Shown here piece by piece: positions 1 through 8,774 of a stretch of DNA of 64,000 bases; the stretch's first letter is position 1, and every line of letters starts with the position of its first letter. The notes beneath the pieces were generated by a model that was not told where the DNA came from, searched no databases, and saw nothing but the letters and a program-made list of their open reading frames with translations. Origin of the DNA: Ulvibacterium marinum (lineage in GTDB: Bacteria > Bacteroidota > Bacteroidia > Flavobacteriales > Flavobacteriaceae); the NCBI RefSeq assembly GCF_003626755.1, contig NZ_RBCJ01000001.1:1426001-1490000 (forward strand), written 5' to 3'. The position numbers and the translations under genes are program-made.

Positions 1-2459
1 TTGAGTCGCCTGCCAAGGCAAAGACGATAGAGAAATTTTTAGGGAAGGATTACAAAGTGGAATCCAGTTTTGGACACATTGCGGACTTGCCTTCCAAGGA
101 GCTTGGCGTAGATGTAGATAATAATTTTGAGCCCAAATATATAGTAGACAAGGAGAAAAAGGCATTGGTCAAGAAATTAAAGGATCTTGCCAAAAAAGCG
201 GATACCATATGGTTGGCCAGTGATGAAGATCGTGAAGGGGAAGCCATTTCTTGGCATTTGACCGAAACTTTGGATTTGGATAAGAAAAAGACCAAGCGAA
301 TCGTTTTTAACTCCATTACCAAATCTGCTATCCAGAAGGCCATTGAGAATCCACGCGATATCAATTACAATTTGGTTAACGCCCAACAGGCGAGGCGGGT
401 ATTGGATCGTTTGGTAGGCTATCAACTCTCGCCCGTACTATGGAAAAAAATTAAGCCAGGACTTTCGGCCGGTAGGGTCCAATCGGTTGCAGTAAGGCTG
501 ATCGTTGAAAGGGAACGTGATATAGAGGTATTTAAGCCGGAAGCTTCCTTTAAGATTTCGGCAGAATTCAAGACCGCCGATGGGGGCGTCTTTATGGCCA
601 AATTGAATAAGACCTTTGCATCCAAGGATGAAGCAGGGGCCTTTTTAAAAAAGAACCTTGGAGCCATTTTTTCAGTAGGGAACCTCGACAAGAAACCCGC
701 TAAAAAATCTCCATCGGCACCATTTACTACTTCTACCTTGCAGCAAGAGGCCTCCCGCAAACTCTATTTTTCGGTGGGGCGTACCATGCAGGTTGCCCAA
801 CGCTTATACGAGGCCGGACTTATTACCTATATGAGAACGGATAGCGTTAACCTCTCCGGTGAAGCCATTGCTATGGCCAAAGAGGCCATTATTGAAAATT
901 ATGGAAACGAATACAGTAGCGTAAGGAATTTTAAGGGAAAGTCAAAAGGTGCTCAGGAAGCGCATGAGGCCATACGGCCTACCAACATAACCAACCAATC
1001 ACCATCCTTGGAGCGGGACCAGTCCAAATTGTACGAACTTATTTGGAAACGGACCATTGCGTCACAAATGAGCGATGCCCAATTGGAACGTACCAATGTT
1101 AAGATTAAGTCGAACACCCATGGCGAGGAATTTACGGCCAACGGGGAGGTAATCAAATTTGATGGTTTCCTAAAGGTGTATATGGAAGGGATCGATGATG
1201 AGGATAGGGCCGAAGAACAGGAAGGCATGTTGCCGGCCATGAAGGAAGGTGATGTTCTGGACAATACATACATTTCGGCTACCGAGCGTTTCACAAGACC
1301 GCCATATCGATTTACTGAAGCTTCTTTGGTAAAGAAATTGGAGGAACTCGGTATTGGAAGACCTTCCACATATGCGCCTACTATTTCTACCATTCAGAAC
1401 AGGGGCTATGTGGAAAAAGGCACCATAGAAGGTACAGAAAGAAATTACGTTCAATTAGTATTGGATTCCGGAAAAATACAGGAAAAAAAGCTTGCCGAAA
1501 CCGTAGGTTCCGATAAGGGCAAGCTCGTTCCCACGGATATAGGCATGATCGTAAATGACTTTTTGGTAAGCCATTTCGCCAATATTTTGGATTACAACTT
1601 TACCGCCAAGGTCGAAGAAAACTTTGATGAAATTGCCGAAGGTGAAGAGGATTGGCAAAAAATAATGCAGGATTTTTATAAGGATTTTCGGCCCAATGTT
1701 GAGCATGTGGAGGAAAACGCCGATCGAGCCAGTGGGGAGCGAGTATTGGGAACGGATCCCGATACAGGTAGACAGGTGGCCGTACGTCTTGGAAGATTTG
1801 GACCTATGGTTCAAATAGGAACGGTAGAAGAGGAGGAAAAGCCTTTGTTTGCCAGTCTTTTGCCAGACCAGTCCCTTAACACCATTACCTACGAAGAGGC
1901 TATGGAGTTGTTTCAACTTCCCAGAAAATTAGGGGCTTACAAGGGAGAAGACATAGAAGCTAGTGTGGGTCGTTATGGTCCGTATGTTCGTTTCGGAAAG
2001 AAGTTTGTTTCCTTGGAGAAGGGCGAAAGTGCTTTTGATGTGGATCTGGAAAGGGCCATTGAGCTCATTAAGGAAAAAGAAAAGGCAGATGCGCCCATTG
2101 CAACTTATGAAGGCAAGGAAGTTACCAAAGGCAAAGGAAGGTTTGGACCCTTCATCAAATGGGATGGGATCTTTATCAATGTCAATAAAAAATATGATTT
2201 CGAGAATTTATCCCAGGAGAATATCGAAGAACTGATCGAGGTTAAAAAGCAAAAGGAAATTGATAAATTAATACAGGAATGGCCAGAGGAGGGTATCCGG
2301 ATCGAAAAGGCCAGATGGGGAAGACACAATATAATAAAAGGTCGTACCAAGGTAGAGTTGGCCAAAACGGTGGATGTCTCTAAAATAAAACTGGAAGAGG
2401 CCAAGGAACTTTTGGCAAAAAAGGCTCCGAAAAAAAGGTCCAAGGCAAAGAAGAAGTAA
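1..2459 (+). CDS. topA: DNA topoisomerase I (type IA), 5' end outside window
   Basis: Relaxes negatively supercoiled DNA by single-strand cutting. The reading frame is already open at base 3 and encodes ESPAKAKTIEKFLG, the start of the TOPRIM domain, so only a few N-terminal codons are missing; the first internal Met is at 57. The catalytic tyrosine lies in ITYMRTDS (Tyr codon 828-830). The GRPSTYAPTI motif of the core follows near 1350-1385. The C-terminus carries glycine-rich repeats of the topoisomerase C-terminal type (GRYGPYVRFG near 1968, GKGRFGPFIKW near 2130) and ends in a Lys-rich tail. There are no Cys4 zinc ribbons, unlike the E. coli enzyme. The assignment is secure. Confidence 0.97.
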   Translation, partial: ESPAKAKTIEKFLGKDYKVESSFGHIADLPSKELGVDVDNNFEPKYIVDKEKKALVKKLKDLAKKADTIWLASDEDREGEAISWHLTETLDLDKKKTKRIVFNSITKSAIQKAIENPRDINYNLVNAQQARRVLDRLVGYQLSPVLWKKIKPGLSAGRVQSVAVRLIVERERDIEVFKPEASFKISAEFKTADGGVFMAKLNKTFASKDEAGAFLKKNLGAIFSVGNLDKKPAKKSPSAPFTTSTLQQEASRKLYFSVGRTMQVAQRLYEAGLITYMRTDSVNLSGEAIAMAKEAIIENYGNEYSSVRNFKGKSKGAQEAHEAIRPTNITNQSPSLERDQSKLYELIWKRTIASQMSDAQLERTNVKIKSNTHGEEFTANGEVIKFDGFLKVYMEGIDDEDRAEEQEGMLPAMKEGDVLDNTYISATERFTRPPYRFTEASLVKKLEELGIGRPSTYAPTISTIQNRGYVEKGTIEGTERNYVQLVLDSGKIQEKKLAETVGSDKGKLVPTDIGMIVNDFLVSHFANILDYNFTAKVEENFDEIAEGEEDWQKIMQDFYKDFRPNVEHVEENADRASGERVLGTDPDTGRQVAVRLGRFGPMVQIGTVEEEEKPLFASLLPDQSLNTITYEEAMELFQLPRKLGAYKGEDIEASVGRYGPYVRFGKKFVSLEKGESAFDVDLERAIELIKEKEKADAPIATYEGKEVTKGKGRFGPFIKWDGIFINVNKKYDFENLSQENIEELIEVKKQKEIDKLIQEWPEEGIRIEKARWGRHNIIKGRTKVELAKTVDVSKIKLEEAKELLAKKAPKKRSKAKKK

Positions 2460-2597
2460 AAAACATCATGGTCGGCAATTCTAAATTCAAAGCTATGGGT
2501 ATTACGAAAGTCCAAAATTCTTGTCCTTGCAATTGACACGGTAACTTTTTAGTTTTGAACAACGAACAAATAGCCCGATAACCCAATATTTACCTTC

Positions 2598-3758
2598 ATG
2601 GCTTTCGATTTTTTAGTACCGGTTGCGGATAAGGTCCTTGCCCATTGCGAATTGTTGCCCCCCCAAGCCCTTGGAAAAAACATATACAAGCATACGGAAA
2701 AAGAGGGCCTGCCGGTTTTGGCCGGCGCATCCATGGCCATAGTGGGCGTTTTGGAATCTAGGAACGCTTTCGTAAAAAAACATGAAAAACTGGATGTTTC
2801 CAACATCAGGATTCAATTATACAAGTTATTGCAGGGGAACTGGAACTCCACCCTTGTGGATATGGGAGATATAGAGGAGGGAGAGACCGTAGATGATACA
2901 TATTTTGTGGTTAGGGAAATTGCTGCGGGTCTTTTGGAGGAAAATATTGTTCCCATTATAATCGGGGCTACCCAGGATGTTACCTACCCTACCTACCGCG
3001 CCTTTGATGGCATAAAGGATTTGATAAACTTGGTAGCGGTAGACAGCCGTTTCGATTTTGGAATAGAGGACGAATTGATATCTTCCAATTCTTACATGAG
3101 CAAGATAATTACGGATAAGCCTAACAACCTGTTCAATTTCTCCAACATTGGATATCAAAGTTACTTTAATGCCCAAGAGGAAATTGACCTTATGGATCGC
3201 CTTTTTTTTGATGCCTATAGATTGGGGGAACTTACCCAAAATATGTCATTGGTAGAGCCGGTATTGCGAAATGCACATGTGGTAAGTATAGATGCTCGTT
3301 CCATAAAGGCCGGTGAAATGGGAGTGCTTTCCAATGACTTTTCCCCAAATGGGTTTGATGGTAGGGAAATCTGTGCTATTGCCAGATATGCAGGTATCAG
3401 TGATAAAGTCTGTTTATTCGGTATTTATGAAATGGAGAATACAGTACAATCCGGTCAACTTGTAGCTCAGATAATTTGGTACTTTATAGAGGGGTATAAC
3501 TATAGGATTTATGAATCTCCTTATGCCAAAAATGAAAACTTCACAAAGTACAACGTACCCACTGAAACGGAAGAGTTGGTCTTCTATAAAAGTCACCTTA
3601 CAGAAAGATGGTGGGTAGAGGTACCTTCAATTTTAACTTCACATACTAAAAAGGAATCATCGGCGTTATTACCATGCGCCGAAAAGGACTATTTGGACGC
3701 TTGCGACCAGAACATTCCAGAAAGGTGGTTCAAGGCCTATAAGAAGGGCCTTAATTGA
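2598..3758 (+). CDS. Ureohydrolase-fold protein (formimidoylglutamase-like) with degraded metal site
   Basis: A 386-residue protein with the arginase/agmatinase/formiminoglutamase fold, recognisable from three landmark segments: IIIGATQDVTYP, VDSRFDFG and VSIDARSIKAG. In active enzymes these read GGDHS, DAHxD and SxDxDxxDP and supply the Mn ligands. Here the His of the first is Gln, the His of the second is Arg and the second Asp of the third is Arg, so the two-metal site looks dismantled. The ATG at 2598 is the first start after a 138-bp gap from topA. I recall a homologous gene next to gldK in other flavobacteria. A catalytic role in histidine or arginine breakdown is doubtful; a structural or binding role is inferred only. 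Confidence 0.8.
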   Translation: MAFDFLVPVADKVLAHCELLPPQALGKNIYKHTEKEGLPVLAGASMAIVGVLESRNAFVKKHEKLDVSNIRIQLYKLLQGNWNSTLVDMGDIEEGETVDDTYFVVREIAAGLLEENIVPIIIGATQDVTYPTYRAFDGIKDLINLVAVDSRFDFGIEDELISSNSYMSKIITDKPNNLFNFSNIGYQSYFNAQEEIDLMDRLFFDAYRLGELTQNMSLVEPVLRNAHVVSIDARSIKAGEMGVLSNDFSPNGFDGREICAIARYAGISDKVCLFGIYEMENTVQSGQLVAQIIWYFIEGYNYRIYESPYAKNENFTKYNVPTETEELVFYKSHLTERWWVEVPSILTSHTKKESSALLPCAEKDYLDACDQNIPERWFKAYKKGLN

Positions 3759-3881
3759 TCAAAAGTTTTTTTAGAGGATAATTGCTTTCGATACAATAAT
3801 TTACTCAAAACGTAGTTTTAGAGAGTAGAATAAATATTTGTGTTTGCAGTTTATAACCGAAATCGAAATTTAACCTAAAGT

Positions 3882-5246
3882 ATGAAGAAGCTATTGTTAT
3901 CATCCATAGCGTTTGTTTTTTTGCTCACAAGTTGTGGGTCTAAAACGAAGGGAGAGCTAGTTGGAGCCAAAGGTAAAAAATGGTATCCCGAGAAACCCTA
4001 TGGAATGGAATTGATTCCCAGGGGATCTTTCATTATGGGTAAGAGCGAGGAAGATATGGCAAAGGTTCTCAATGCCCCAACAAAGACTGTTACCGTACGT
4101 TCCTTTTATATGGATGATACGGAGATTACCAACAGTGAATATAGGCAGTTTGTGGAATGGGTAAAGGATTCCATTACGAGAACAAAATTGGCCATTCTTG
4201 CCGATGAATTGGGACTAGGTCCTGAAGATGGGGGAATTGGGGAGTACGCATTTAAGGATGCCGATACCTCCAAAGTTTCCGCATACGATAAATACATGCT
4301 GGACAATTACTCCGGAATGGGAGAGACAGGATATGAAGGAAGGGGATTGAACAAGGATGAAGATCTTATTTGGGACACTTCGGAATATCCGGACGAATAC
4401 TATACCGAGGTTATGGATTCTTTGTACATTCCTGAGGAGGAATCCTATAATGGACAAAGAAGTGTAGATGTTACCAAACTAAAGTATAAATATAGTTGGA
4501 TGGATATTGAAGCCGCCGCCCGCGCTGCCAAAAAAGGAAAGGGTAGTAGAAGGGACTTTATCCGTCAGGAAGAATTGGAAATTTATCCGGATACCACTGT
4601 ATGGATCAGGGATTTTGAATATTCCTATAACGAACCCATGCATAATGATTACTTTTGGCATGATGCATACAGTGATTATCCTGTAGTCGGGGTATCTTGG
4701 AAGCAGGCAAAAGCCTTTTGTAACTGGAGGACCAAGTTTAAGAATGATGATCAGAAGAGCCGCGGAAGGCAATTTGTCAATCAATTTAGATTGCCTACCG
4801 AAGCGGAATGGGAATACGCCGCCAGAGGTGGTATTGAGGGTGGAACCTATCCTTGGGGAGGCCCTTATGTAATTAGCGATACAGGTTGTTTCATGGCCAA
4901 CTTTAAGCCACAACGAGGGGATTATGCAGCCGACGCCGCCTTATACACCGTGGAGGCAAAGTCGTACGAGCCTAATGATTTTAATTTGTACAATATGGCC
5001 GGTAACGTATCCGAGTGGACCAACTCCAGCTATGATCCTGCATCCTATGATTACGTTTCTACAATGAACCCCAATGGCGGAGACGGTGGAAATGCAAGAA
5101 AAGTGATCCGTGGTGGATCTTGGAAGGACGTAGCATATTTCCTTCAAGTGAGTACCAGGGATTACGAATACAAAGATTCCGCAAGGAGTTATATAGGTTT
5201 CCGAACCGTCCAGGATTATATGGGCGAAGAGGATTCAACACAATAG
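3882..5246 (+). CDS. gldK: GldK, gliding motility / type IX secretion outer-membrane lipoprotein
   Basis: A 454-residue lipoprotein of the FGE-sulfatase fold. The N-terminus is a lipoprotein signal ending in LLTSC, with lipidated Cys18. The fold is seen in motifs such as FRLPTEAEWEYAARGG, NMAGNVSEWTNSSYD and KVIRGGSWKD. In the type IX secretion system GldK forms a periplasmic ring with GldN under the outer membrane. It is the first gene of gldK-gldL-gldM-gldN, all in one direction. The 105-bp gap to gldL contains a small hairpin. The fold is shared with formylglycine-generating enzyme, but this branch is structural and the identity follows mainly from synteny. Confidence 0.96.
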   Translation: MKKLLLSSIAFVFLLTSCGSKTKGELVGAKGKKWYPEKPYGMELIPRGSFIMGKSEEDMAKVLNAPTKTVTVRSFYMDDTEITNSEYRQFVEWVKDSITRTKLAILADELGLGPEDGGIGEYAFKDADTSKVSAYDKYMLDNYSGMGETGYEGRGLNKDEDLIWDTSEYPDEYYTEVMDSLYIPEEESYNGQRSVDVTKLKYKYSWMDIEAAARAAKKGKGSRRDFIRQEELEIYPDTTVWIRDFEYSYNEPMHNDYFWHDAYSDYPVVGVSWKQAKAFCNWRTKFKNDDQKSRGRQFVNQFRLPTEAEWEYAARGGIEGGTYPWGGPYVISDTGCFMANFKPQRGDYAADAALYTVEAKSYEPNDFNLYNMAGNVSEWTNSSYDPASYDYVSTMNPNGGDGGNARKVIRGGSWKDVAYFLQVSTRDYEYKDSARSYIGFRTVQDYMGEEDSTQ

Positions 5247-5272
5247 AATATTTTAAATCTTAAATACAAATC

Positions 5273-5289
5273 CCGATACCAACTATCGG
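5273..5289 (+). other. Small hairpin in the gldK-gldL spacer
   Basis: CCGATA and TATCGG form a 6-bp stem with a 5-nt loop in the otherwise very AT-rich spacer. There is no T-run, so it is not a classical terminator. It could act in processing or attenuation between gldK and gldL; this is inference. Confidence 0.3.
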
Positions 5290-5351
5290 AAAACCATCAA
5301 ATTTTAACCAAATACTTATTTTAACAGTAAACTTAAATTAAATTTTAAATT

Positions 5352-6002
5352 ATGGCACAGTCAAAATCAACAAAGAAATTGTTTAACATGGCCTACGGCC
5401 TTGGGGCATCTGTAGTAATTATCGGTGCGTTGTTCAAAATCCTTCACTGGGAGTTCGGACCTCTTAATGGTGGAATCCTTCTAGCGATAGGACTTATTAC
5501 GGAAGCACTTATTTTTGCGATCAGTGCATTTGAACCAGTAGATGATGAATATGATTGGTCTTTGGTTTATCCTGAATTATCCGGTGGAGCTTCCAACGGA
5601 AAGAAAAACGAGTTGGCCGAGATGAAAGAAGCTGAGACTTCTTTATCCAAAAAATTAGATGACCTTTTAAAAGAAGCCGGTGTAGATGCCAATCTTATGG
5701 AAAGCTTGGGTGACAGTATCCGAAATTTTGAAGGAGCCGCCAAAGGTATCGCCCCTACAATGGATGCCATGGAGTCTACCAAGAAATATTCCGATGAAAT
5801 GGTTCAGGCCGCTGCACAAATGGAGTCTTTGAACAGCTTGTACAAAGTTCAATTGGAGAGTGCAAGTAAGCAAGCTTCTGTTAACGAAGAAGTAGTACAG
5901 AATGCCAGTGCCCTTAAGGAGCAAATGGAATCTTTGGCCACCAACCTTTCTTCTTTGAACGGTGTTTACGGAGGAATGTTGACCGCAATGAATAGAAACT
6001 AA
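5352..6002 (+). CDS. gldL: GldL, inner-membrane motor protein of the type IX secretion system
   Basis: A 216-residue protein with two transmembrane segments near residues 15-32 and 38-58, followed by a long helical, coiled-coil-prone cytoplasmic tail. GldL and GldM form the proton-driven motor that powers gliding and type IX secretion. The second membrane helix carries Glu51 in LITEALIF; in the studied Flavobacterium homologue a glutamate at about this place pairs with an arginine of GldM in proton conduction. The ATG at 5352 lies in an AT-rich leader without a clear Shine-Dalgarno sequence, which is usual for the phylum. gldM follows after 57 bp. Confidence 0.96.
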   Translation: MAQSKSTKKLFNMAYGLGASVVIIGALFKILHWEFGPLNGGILLAIGLITEALIFAISAFEPVDDEYDWSLVYPELSGGASNGKKNELAEMKEAETSLSKKLDDLLKEAGVDANLMESLGDSIRNFEGAAKGIAPTMDAMESTKKYSDEMVQAAAQMESLNSLYKVQLESASKQASVNEEVVQNASALKEQMESLATNLSSLNGVYGGMLTAMNRN

Positions 6003-6059
6003 TTGGATTGAATTCCTTAAACCCAAATCAGATTAATTAATTAAATCCAATTAGAAAAT

Positions 6060-7619
6060 ATGGCTTCAGGAAAACAGACGCCACGTCAAAAGATGATCAA
6101 CCTAATGTACCTGATCTTCATTGCGATGTTGGCCTTAAATATGAGCAAGGAAGTTCTTGCCGCGTTCGGAATAATGAACGAACGGATGGAGGCTTCCAAT
6201 GTAAAGACGAAAGAAAGTAACGAAGCTTTCTTGGCCAGTCTAGAAACAAAGGCATCCGAGGATTCCGCCAAATATGGGGAATTGTATCAGAATGCCCAGC
6301 AAATAAAAACCTTGTCCCAAGAATATTACGATTATTTGGAAGGTCTTAAATCAGAAATGATGAAAGAGACTGAAGATCCAAAGGATTATGCTGTAATGGA
6401 CAAGTCCGACTATTTAGATCAACAATTCTTTCAAGGCGACAACCTAGCCAAAGGCGGTAAGGAGTTCATGAAAAGGATTACGGATTATCGTACCCAAGTT
6501 GCAGCCATTGTTCCTGCAGGAATCAAAGAATCCATTAAAGCTCGTTTCGAAACAGGTGATGCCAATGGCAAAGTTGAAAAGCGTGATGGTACCAAACAAG
6601 ATTGGATCAACTATCACTATGAAGGCTTTCCACAAGTTGCCTCTTTGGCCAAGTTGACCGCGCTTCAAGCGGACGTCAAGGCAACGGAGGAAGACGCTTT
6701 GAAATCCATGTTGGAAGGAGAACTTACCAGTCAAGTTTCCTTAAAGAACTTTGCTACCTCTCTTTTAGCTACTAAGTCCGCTTTCTATAGTGGTGAGAAA
6801 TATGACGGTAAGATAATTATTAGTAAGACCGATAATTCCTCTACACCTGTTAAGGCAGAATTGACTTTGGACGGTAGAAAAATGACGGATGGAAAGGACT
6901 ATCGTTTGGAAGCAGGCGGGGTTAAATTGCTAATAGGCGCTGGGGCTCCCGGTGACCATACTGTAGAAGGTACATTATATTTCATGCAGGATGGTGAAGA
7001 GATTCCCGTACCTGTAAAAAATGCCTTTGCAACGATCAGCAAACCTAACGCTGCTTTGATCGCTGCCGATAAGATGAACGTAGTGTATCGTGGAGTATCC
7101 AATCCAATGTCAATTTCTATTCCAGGTATACCTAATAACAAGGTAACTGCATCCGCACCGGGTCTTACCAAAAGAAACGGTAGTAGTTATGTAATGAACC
7201 CTGGAAAAGGAAGGACTGTTAAGATTATTGCGTCCGGTATTTTGCCCGATGGTCAGCGTATTTCTACTCCTGCAACCTTTAGGATCAAGGATATTCCGAG
7301 ACCTTCAGGATCTGTAAGTAAGCAGACCGGTAGCCTAAAACTACCTAGAAGAAACTTGGAAATCGCTACGATCAGTGCCATGTTGGAGGATTTTGACTTT
7401 GACTTGAACCTTGCCGTTAGTGGATTTAAATTTAAAGTACCCGGACAGCCAACAGTTGCCGTTAATGGTAGCAAATTGGATTCTAGGGCCAAATCCGCCC
7501 TAAAACGTGCAAAAAGAGGTGATGCCGTTCAGATATTCGATATCAACGCTTACATCACAAATAACAAAAGTTACAAATTGAAGAAAGTATCTCCGGTAGT
7601 TGTGGAGATAACAAATTAA
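6060..7619 (+). CDS. gldM: GldM, periplasmic shaft of the type IX secretion motor
   Basis: A 519-residue protein with one N-terminal membrane helix (MINLMYLIFIAMLALNMS, residues 12-29) and a long periplasmic part made of stacked domains that transmits motor force from GldL to the GldK/GldN ring. Arg9, just before the membrane helix (KQTPRQKM), matches the arginine reported to face the GldL glutamate. Length is normal for the family. Between its stop and gldN is an 11-bp hairpin (7632-7660). Confidence 0.96.
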   Translation: MASGKQTPRQKMINLMYLIFIAMLALNMSKEVLAAFGIMNERMEASNVKTKESNEAFLASLETKASEDSAKYGELYQNAQQIKTLSQEYYDYLEGLKSEMMKETEDPKDYAVMDKSDYLDQQFFQGDNLAKGGKEFMKRITDYRTQVAAIVPAGIKESIKARFETGDANGKVEKRDGTKQDWINYHYEGFPQVASLAKLTALQADVKATEEDALKSMLEGELTSQVSLKNFATSLLATKSAFYSGEKYDGKIIISKTDNSSTPVKAELTLDGRKMTDGKDYRLEAGGVKLLIGAGAPGDHTVEGTLYFMQDGEEIPVPVKNAFATISKPNAALIAADKMNVVYRGVSNPMSISIPGIPNNKVTASAPGLTKRNGSSYVMNPGKGRTVKIIASGILPDGQRISTPATFRIKDIPRPSGSVSKQTGSLKLPRRNLEIATISAMLEDFDFDLNLAVSGFKFKVPGQPTVAVNGSKLDSRAKSALKRAKRGDAVQIFDINAYITNNKSYKLKKVSPVVVEITN

Positions 7620-7631
7620 TAACGATTAAAA

Positions 7632-7660
7632 ACCGGGTGGCCGTAACAAGGTCGCCCGGT
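7632..7660 (+). promoter_or_regulatory. Intercistronic stem-loop between gldM and gldN
   Basis: ACCGGGTGGCC pairs with GGTCGCCCGGT as an 11-bp RNA stem (two G-U pairs) around a 7-nt loop. No T-run follows, so it is unlikely to terminate transcription. It sits 9 nt before the gldN ribosome-binding site and could set the relative amounts of GldM and GldN by mRNA processing or stability. Confidence 0.5.
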
Positions 7661-7668
7661 AATTTTAA

Positions 7669-7674
7669 AAGGAG
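7669..7674 (+). promoter_or_regulatory. Shine-Dalgarno site of gldN
   Basis: AAGGAG stands 6 nt before the gldN ATG. Strong SD sequences are uncommon in Bacteroidota, and the other gld genes here lack one. It fixes the start at 7681. Confidence 0.6.
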
Positions 7675-7680
7675 TAAACA

Positions 7681-8583
7681 ATGAATTGGAAGAATGTTTT
7701 ATTGATCGGAGCCCTTGGTTTGTTGCCCGTATCCATAATGGCCCAGGCGAATATATTGAACGCCAAAAAACCTGAGGATATTGGGAAAAAGACCGAAGCA
7801 CAAAAAACGATGGACAATGACGCTCCCTTGGAATATGGTTATGTGGACGATAGGGACATCCTATGGTCCAAGACCGTATGGGAAGTAATTGATCTGGACG
7901 AACGTGTAAACTTTCCATTGTACTATCCCATAGACACCGTGGATATTGGTGCCGATAGAAGATCCTTATATGATGTTCTGATGAAGAACATTAAAAGCGG
8001 TAAACTTCAGGATGTATATGTGGATTCCTATTTCACCGAAAAAAGAACTATGGGTGACCTAAGGGCTACGTTGCAAAAAGTAGATACCACGGATTATGGT
8101 TACGAACAATTGAATGCGGGCGAGGAACTTTCTCAGGAATTTGTGATTCGTAGGGATCTTACGGCCGCAGATATTGAAGAATACCGTATAAAGGGAATCT
8201 GGTATTTTGATAAGCGTCAAGGTGAATTGAAATACCGTCTATTGGGACTTGCTCCCGTAGCTCCGGATGTCAACTTCATCGATGACCAATCCATGGATCC
8301 TGGTGATGCCAAGGTAGAATTATTTTGGGTATGGTACCCCGGTGCACGACAGATTTTGCACGATGCCAAGGTATTCAACCAAAGAAATTCCGCCCAGCCC
8401 ATATCTTTTGATATGCTTTTAAATGCTAGAAGATTTAATGGTGTTATCTATCGCGAGGATAATGTTCATGGAGACCGCGAAATTAATGACTACATTTCCG
8501 AAAATGCCCTGTTCCAATTGCTGGAGGCCAACCGTATAAAAGAGGTCATCCGAGATAGGGAGCAGGATATGTGGGCCTACTAA
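7681..8583 (+). CDS. gldN: GldN, periplasmic ring component of the type IX secretion system
   Basis: A 300-residue exported protein with a cleavable signal peptide (residues 1-21, ending SIMAQ). It forms a ring complex with GldK at the outer membrane and is needed for secretion. Landmarks include the EYGYVDDRDILWSKTVWE segment near residues 43-62, typical of GldN. The gene closes the gldKLMN block and is followed by a strong terminator at 8670-8702. Confidence 0.95.
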   Translation: MNWKNVLLIGALGLLPVSIMAQANILNAKKPEDIGKKTEAQKTMDNDAPLEYGYVDDRDILWSKTVWEVIDLDERVNFPLYYPIDTVDIGADRRSLYDVLMKNIKSGKLQDVYVDSYFTEKRTMGDLRATLQKVDTTDYGYEQLNAGEELSQEFVIRRDLTAADIEEYRIKGIWYFDKRQGELKYRLLGLAPVAPDVNFIDDQSMDPGDAKVELFWVWYPGARQILHDAKVFNQRNSAQPISFDMLLNARRFNGVIYREDNVHGDREINDYISENALFQLLEANRIKEVIRDREQDMWAY

Positions 8584-8669
8584 ATAGGATTCAAAACTCT
8601 AATTAGCAAGTCCCTGCCACCAAGAAGTGGCAATTTCATAAAAAGATTACATTCCAATTCAATATAGTT

Positions 8670-8702
8670 AAAATGCCCTTACCAAATCGTAAGGGCATTT
8701 TT
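8670..8702 (+). terminator. Rho-independent terminator after gldN
   Basis: AAAATGCCCTTAC and GTAAGGGCATTTT form a 13-bp stem around a 6-nt loop, ending in a T-run. It is nearly symmetrical, but only the plus strand has an upstream transcription unit nearby. Confidence 0.85.
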
Positions 8703-8741
8703 ATGTTTAGTATATCTTGCTCTGTCCTTGGGTAGTATCTC

Positions 8742-8770
8742 TTGAAAGACAACTACAATTTCTACCTTTG
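8742..8770 (+). promoter_or_regulatory. Bacteroidota-type promoter, likely leaderless
   Basis: TTG (8742-8744), 18 bp, then TACCTTTG (8763-8770) fits the phylum's -33/-7 promoter consensus. The oxidoreductase ATG begins only 4 nt after the -7 box, which puts the expected transcription start at or next to the start codon. It also shows that a TTG start at 8742 would be wrong, since that codon is the -33 element. Confidence 0.6.
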
Positions 8771-8774
8771 CCCT

